From: Halobacillus fulvus
GTDB taxonomy: Bacteria > Bacillota > Bacilli > Bacillales > Halobacillaceae
Assembly: GCA_004078665.1 (NCBI GenBank)
Contig: SCFO01000001.1
Span: 1,018,377-1,082,376, forward strand
Direction of reading: 5' to 3'
Length of the DNA: 64,000 nt
The translations under genes were made by a program, and so were the position numbers. How positions within the stretch are numbered: the first letter of the stretch is position 1; the number at the start of each line of letters is the position of its first letter. Below, piece after piece: positions 62,709 through 64,000 of the stretch. The notes under the pieces were generated by a model that worked only from the letters and a program-made list of their open reading frames with translations, was not told where the DNA came from and made no database searches.

Positions 62709-63731
62709 CTATCCACCGATGTAGGACATTTCGATTTTCCTCTTATCCTTCGGCTTCTCCTTCGAACGATCGACAGAATATTGATCATTACGGCCAGTCC
62801 AAAGGTCGATGAGCCAGTTCTCTATTTCTTCAATCGAAGCTCGAGAGCGCAGCTTCTCCTTTAAATCATAACCCTCCGTAGCAAAAAGACACGTAAATAA
62901 CTGTCCATCAGCAGATAACCGAATGCGTGTACAGCTGCTGCAAAAAGCCTCTGTCACGGATGAAATTACTCCGATTTCACTAGTTGCGCCTTTATACCGG
63001 TACCGGTCAGCCACCTCACCATAATAGGCAGCATCTACAGGTTCGAGCGGCATTTCTTCATGAATCATCTCGATGATTTCTTTTTTTGGAACAACAGCAT
63101 CCATGTTCCATCCATTATGGTTGCCGACATCCATGAATTCTATAAACCTCAAGGTATCTCCTGTGTCTTTGAAGTAGCGAGCCATCGGGAGAATCTGACT
63201 TTCATTCATCCCCTTTTTTACAACCATGTTGATTTTGACATCCAGTCCAGCTTCCCGAGCTGCTTCAATTCCTTTTAAAACAGGTTTTGTTTTGATCCCA
63301 CGTCCGTTCGTCTCTTTGAACACTTCATCCTCGATAGCATCGAGGCTGATGTTGACCCGATTCAAGCCTGCTTCTTTCAGCTTTTTCGCCTGTCTGACGA
63401 GAAACACACCGTTCGTCGTTACCGCTATGTCTTTAATTCCATCAACTTGGTGAAGCCTTTGGATCAACAAATGGAGATCCTTCCTCATCAATGGCTCTCC
63501 ACCTGTAATCCGGATCTTTTCCACGCCGAATTTTACAAATGACTTGGTCAGTTCGACGATTTCATCAAAGCTTAGCAGCTGGTCAGGGGGAAGAAAAGCG
63601 TAATCCTCCCCAAAAATTTCAGCCGGCATACAATATGTACAGCGAAAATTACATTGATCAATGACAGATATCCTCAAATCTTTCATAGGGCGGTTGAGCT
63701 GATCCAAAATAGTACCAGTCAAATCATCCAC
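62709..63731 (-). CDS. moaA: GTP 3',8-cyclase MoaA (molybdenum cofactor synthesis)
   Basis: Radical SAM enzyme of 340 residues that makes 3',8-cyclo-7,8-dihydro-GTP, first step of molybdopterin synthesis. The N-terminal 4Fe-4S cluster ligands are Cys27, Cys31 and Cys34 in [20 protein letters not shown] near residue 75 follows, and the second cluster is coordinated by [19 protein letters not shown] near residue 260. The C-terminus ends in IEMSYIGG, the conserved GG tail that takes part in catalysis. The start overlaps the stop codon of the upstream moeA gene by a few bases, so the two are co-translated. Confidence 0.95.
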   Translation of the reverse strand: MDDLTGTILDQLNRPMKDLRISVIDQCNFRCTYCMPAEIFGEDYAFLPPDQLLSFDEIVELTKSFVKFGVEKIRITGGEPLMRKDLHLLIQRLHQVDGIKDIAVTTNGVFLVRQAKKLKEAGLNRVNISLDAIEDEVFKETNGRGIKTKPVLKGIEAAREAGLDVKINMVVKKGMNESQILPMARYFKDTGDTLRFIEFMDVGNHNGWNMDAVVPKKEIIEMIHEEMPLEPVDAAYYGEVADRYRYKGATSEIGVISSVTEAFCSSCTRIRLSADGQLFTCLFATEGYDLKEKLRSRASIEEIENWLIDLWTGRNDQYSVDRSKEKPKDKRKIEMSYIGG

Positions 63732-64000
63732 TCCCTTCCATTATTTCGAACGTTTCCTGACCTTGTGACTCATCAAGTAAAATAGCCTCTACAGAATCTC
63801 CCTTTTCGTATCCTTTCGTCCCTCCACGCAAAATAATCAGTACATTAGTGGAAGCAAGAGAGGTGACGACCGCCGACTTATCAATCCCTGTCGGATATAC
63901 ATGTACTTTCCCTCCTGTAAAATCAACAAAACCACGGACAAACCTAGTAAAAGGATTAGCCTTTTCGAAGTCATGACCTAACACAGCCTCGATTCTTTTG
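63724..64000 (-). CDS. moeA: molybdopterin molybdotransferase MoeA, C-terminal part (runs off right edge)
   Basis: The last 91 codons of a MoeA-type protein that inserts molybdate into adenylated molybdopterin. [45 protein letters not shown] has the domain IV pattern (a beta barrel with alternating SLA..N and EKGD blocks). The frame continues in sense to the window edge. It is immediately upstream of moaA with an eight-base overlap, so they are in one operon. Only the C-terminal domain can be judged, so the exact MoeA paralogue is unknown. Confidence 0.82.
   Translation of the reverse strand, partial: KRIEAVLGHDFEKANPFTRFVRGFVDFTGGKVHVYPTGIDKSAVVTSLASTNVLIILRGGTKGYEKGDSVEAILLDESQGQETFEIMEGSG

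Overview
The window is chromosomal DNA from a Gram-positive, spore-forming member of the Bacillaceae. Long stretches keep the gene order of the Bacillus subtilis region running from ktrC-rnjA-rpoY through def, pdhABCD, slp, the SR1 locus, speA, yktA/B/C and the yla genes, and a second block matches fadH, darB, dapH-dapL-ykuS, ykuT-ykuU-ykuV, ykyB-cheV and patA. A two-part C30 carotenoid gene set, a BCCT betaine transporter, Ktr potassium uptake genes and a DarB-type c-di-AMP sensor fit a pigmented, moderately halophilic genus such as Halobacillus. The genus is inference. I saw no tRNA, rRNA, insertion sequence, prophage or CRISPR array.

Layout. 1-8.1 kb: the start of a glutaminase gene, ylaL, ylaJ, ylaI, ylaH, ylaF, an inositol-phosphatase gene, yktB, yktA, a nitronate monooxygenase and arginine decarboxylase speA. 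The last converges on an SR1-like small RNA gene that encodes the GapA-binding peptide SR1P. 8.2-13.6 kb: a lipoprotein polysaccharide deacetylase, an aromatic-acid exporter, the BCCT transporter, spo0M and slp. 13.7-18.5 kb: the pdhABCD operon. 18.9-26.1 kb: ykyA, def, ykrA, rpoY-rnjA, a pyruvate oxidase and ktrC. 26.2-32.5 kb: cydAB with a Rex box, and a heterodimeric ABC exporter. 32.7-40.4 kb: ykuV-ykuU, mscS, a CorC-type membrane protein, ykuS, dapL, dapH, a DHA2 drug exporter and darB. 40.6-49.9 kb: hemolysin III, fadH behind a FadR-like box, a Sco1 protein, ykyB, cheV, small membrane proteins, an AlkD-type protein, a patatin, an FbpB-like peptide, patA, a Spo0E-like peptide and a type I signal peptidase. 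49.9-51.2 kb: a palindromic repeat, a DUF1659/DUF2922/YvrJ trio and a tiny membrane peptide. 51.4-60 kb: DoxX and the carotenoid genes. 60-64 kb: a YjcZ peptide, ktrD, ywpF, moaA and the end of moeA.

How the genes work together. Pyruvate and redox metabolism is heavily represented: the PDH complex, pyruvate oxidase, bd oxidase under a Rex-like operator, and an SR1/SR1P locus under CcpA-type and probably CcpN-type control. Osmotic and potassium homeostasis is covered by OpuD, KtrC, KtrD, MscS and DarB. The acetylated diaminopimelate branch of lysine and cell-wall synthesis has three of its enzymes here: DapH, PatA and DapL. The carotenoid genes form two convergent operons. One makes the C30 backbone (crtM and two desaturases). 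The other carries an oxygenase-like desaturase homologue, a glycosyltransferase, an acyltransferase and a CruF-like membrane enzyme, as expected for an acylated glycosyl C30 xanthophyll.

Many start codons were moved inward from the longest possible reading frame to the one with a well-placed ribosome binding site; these choices are stated per gene.
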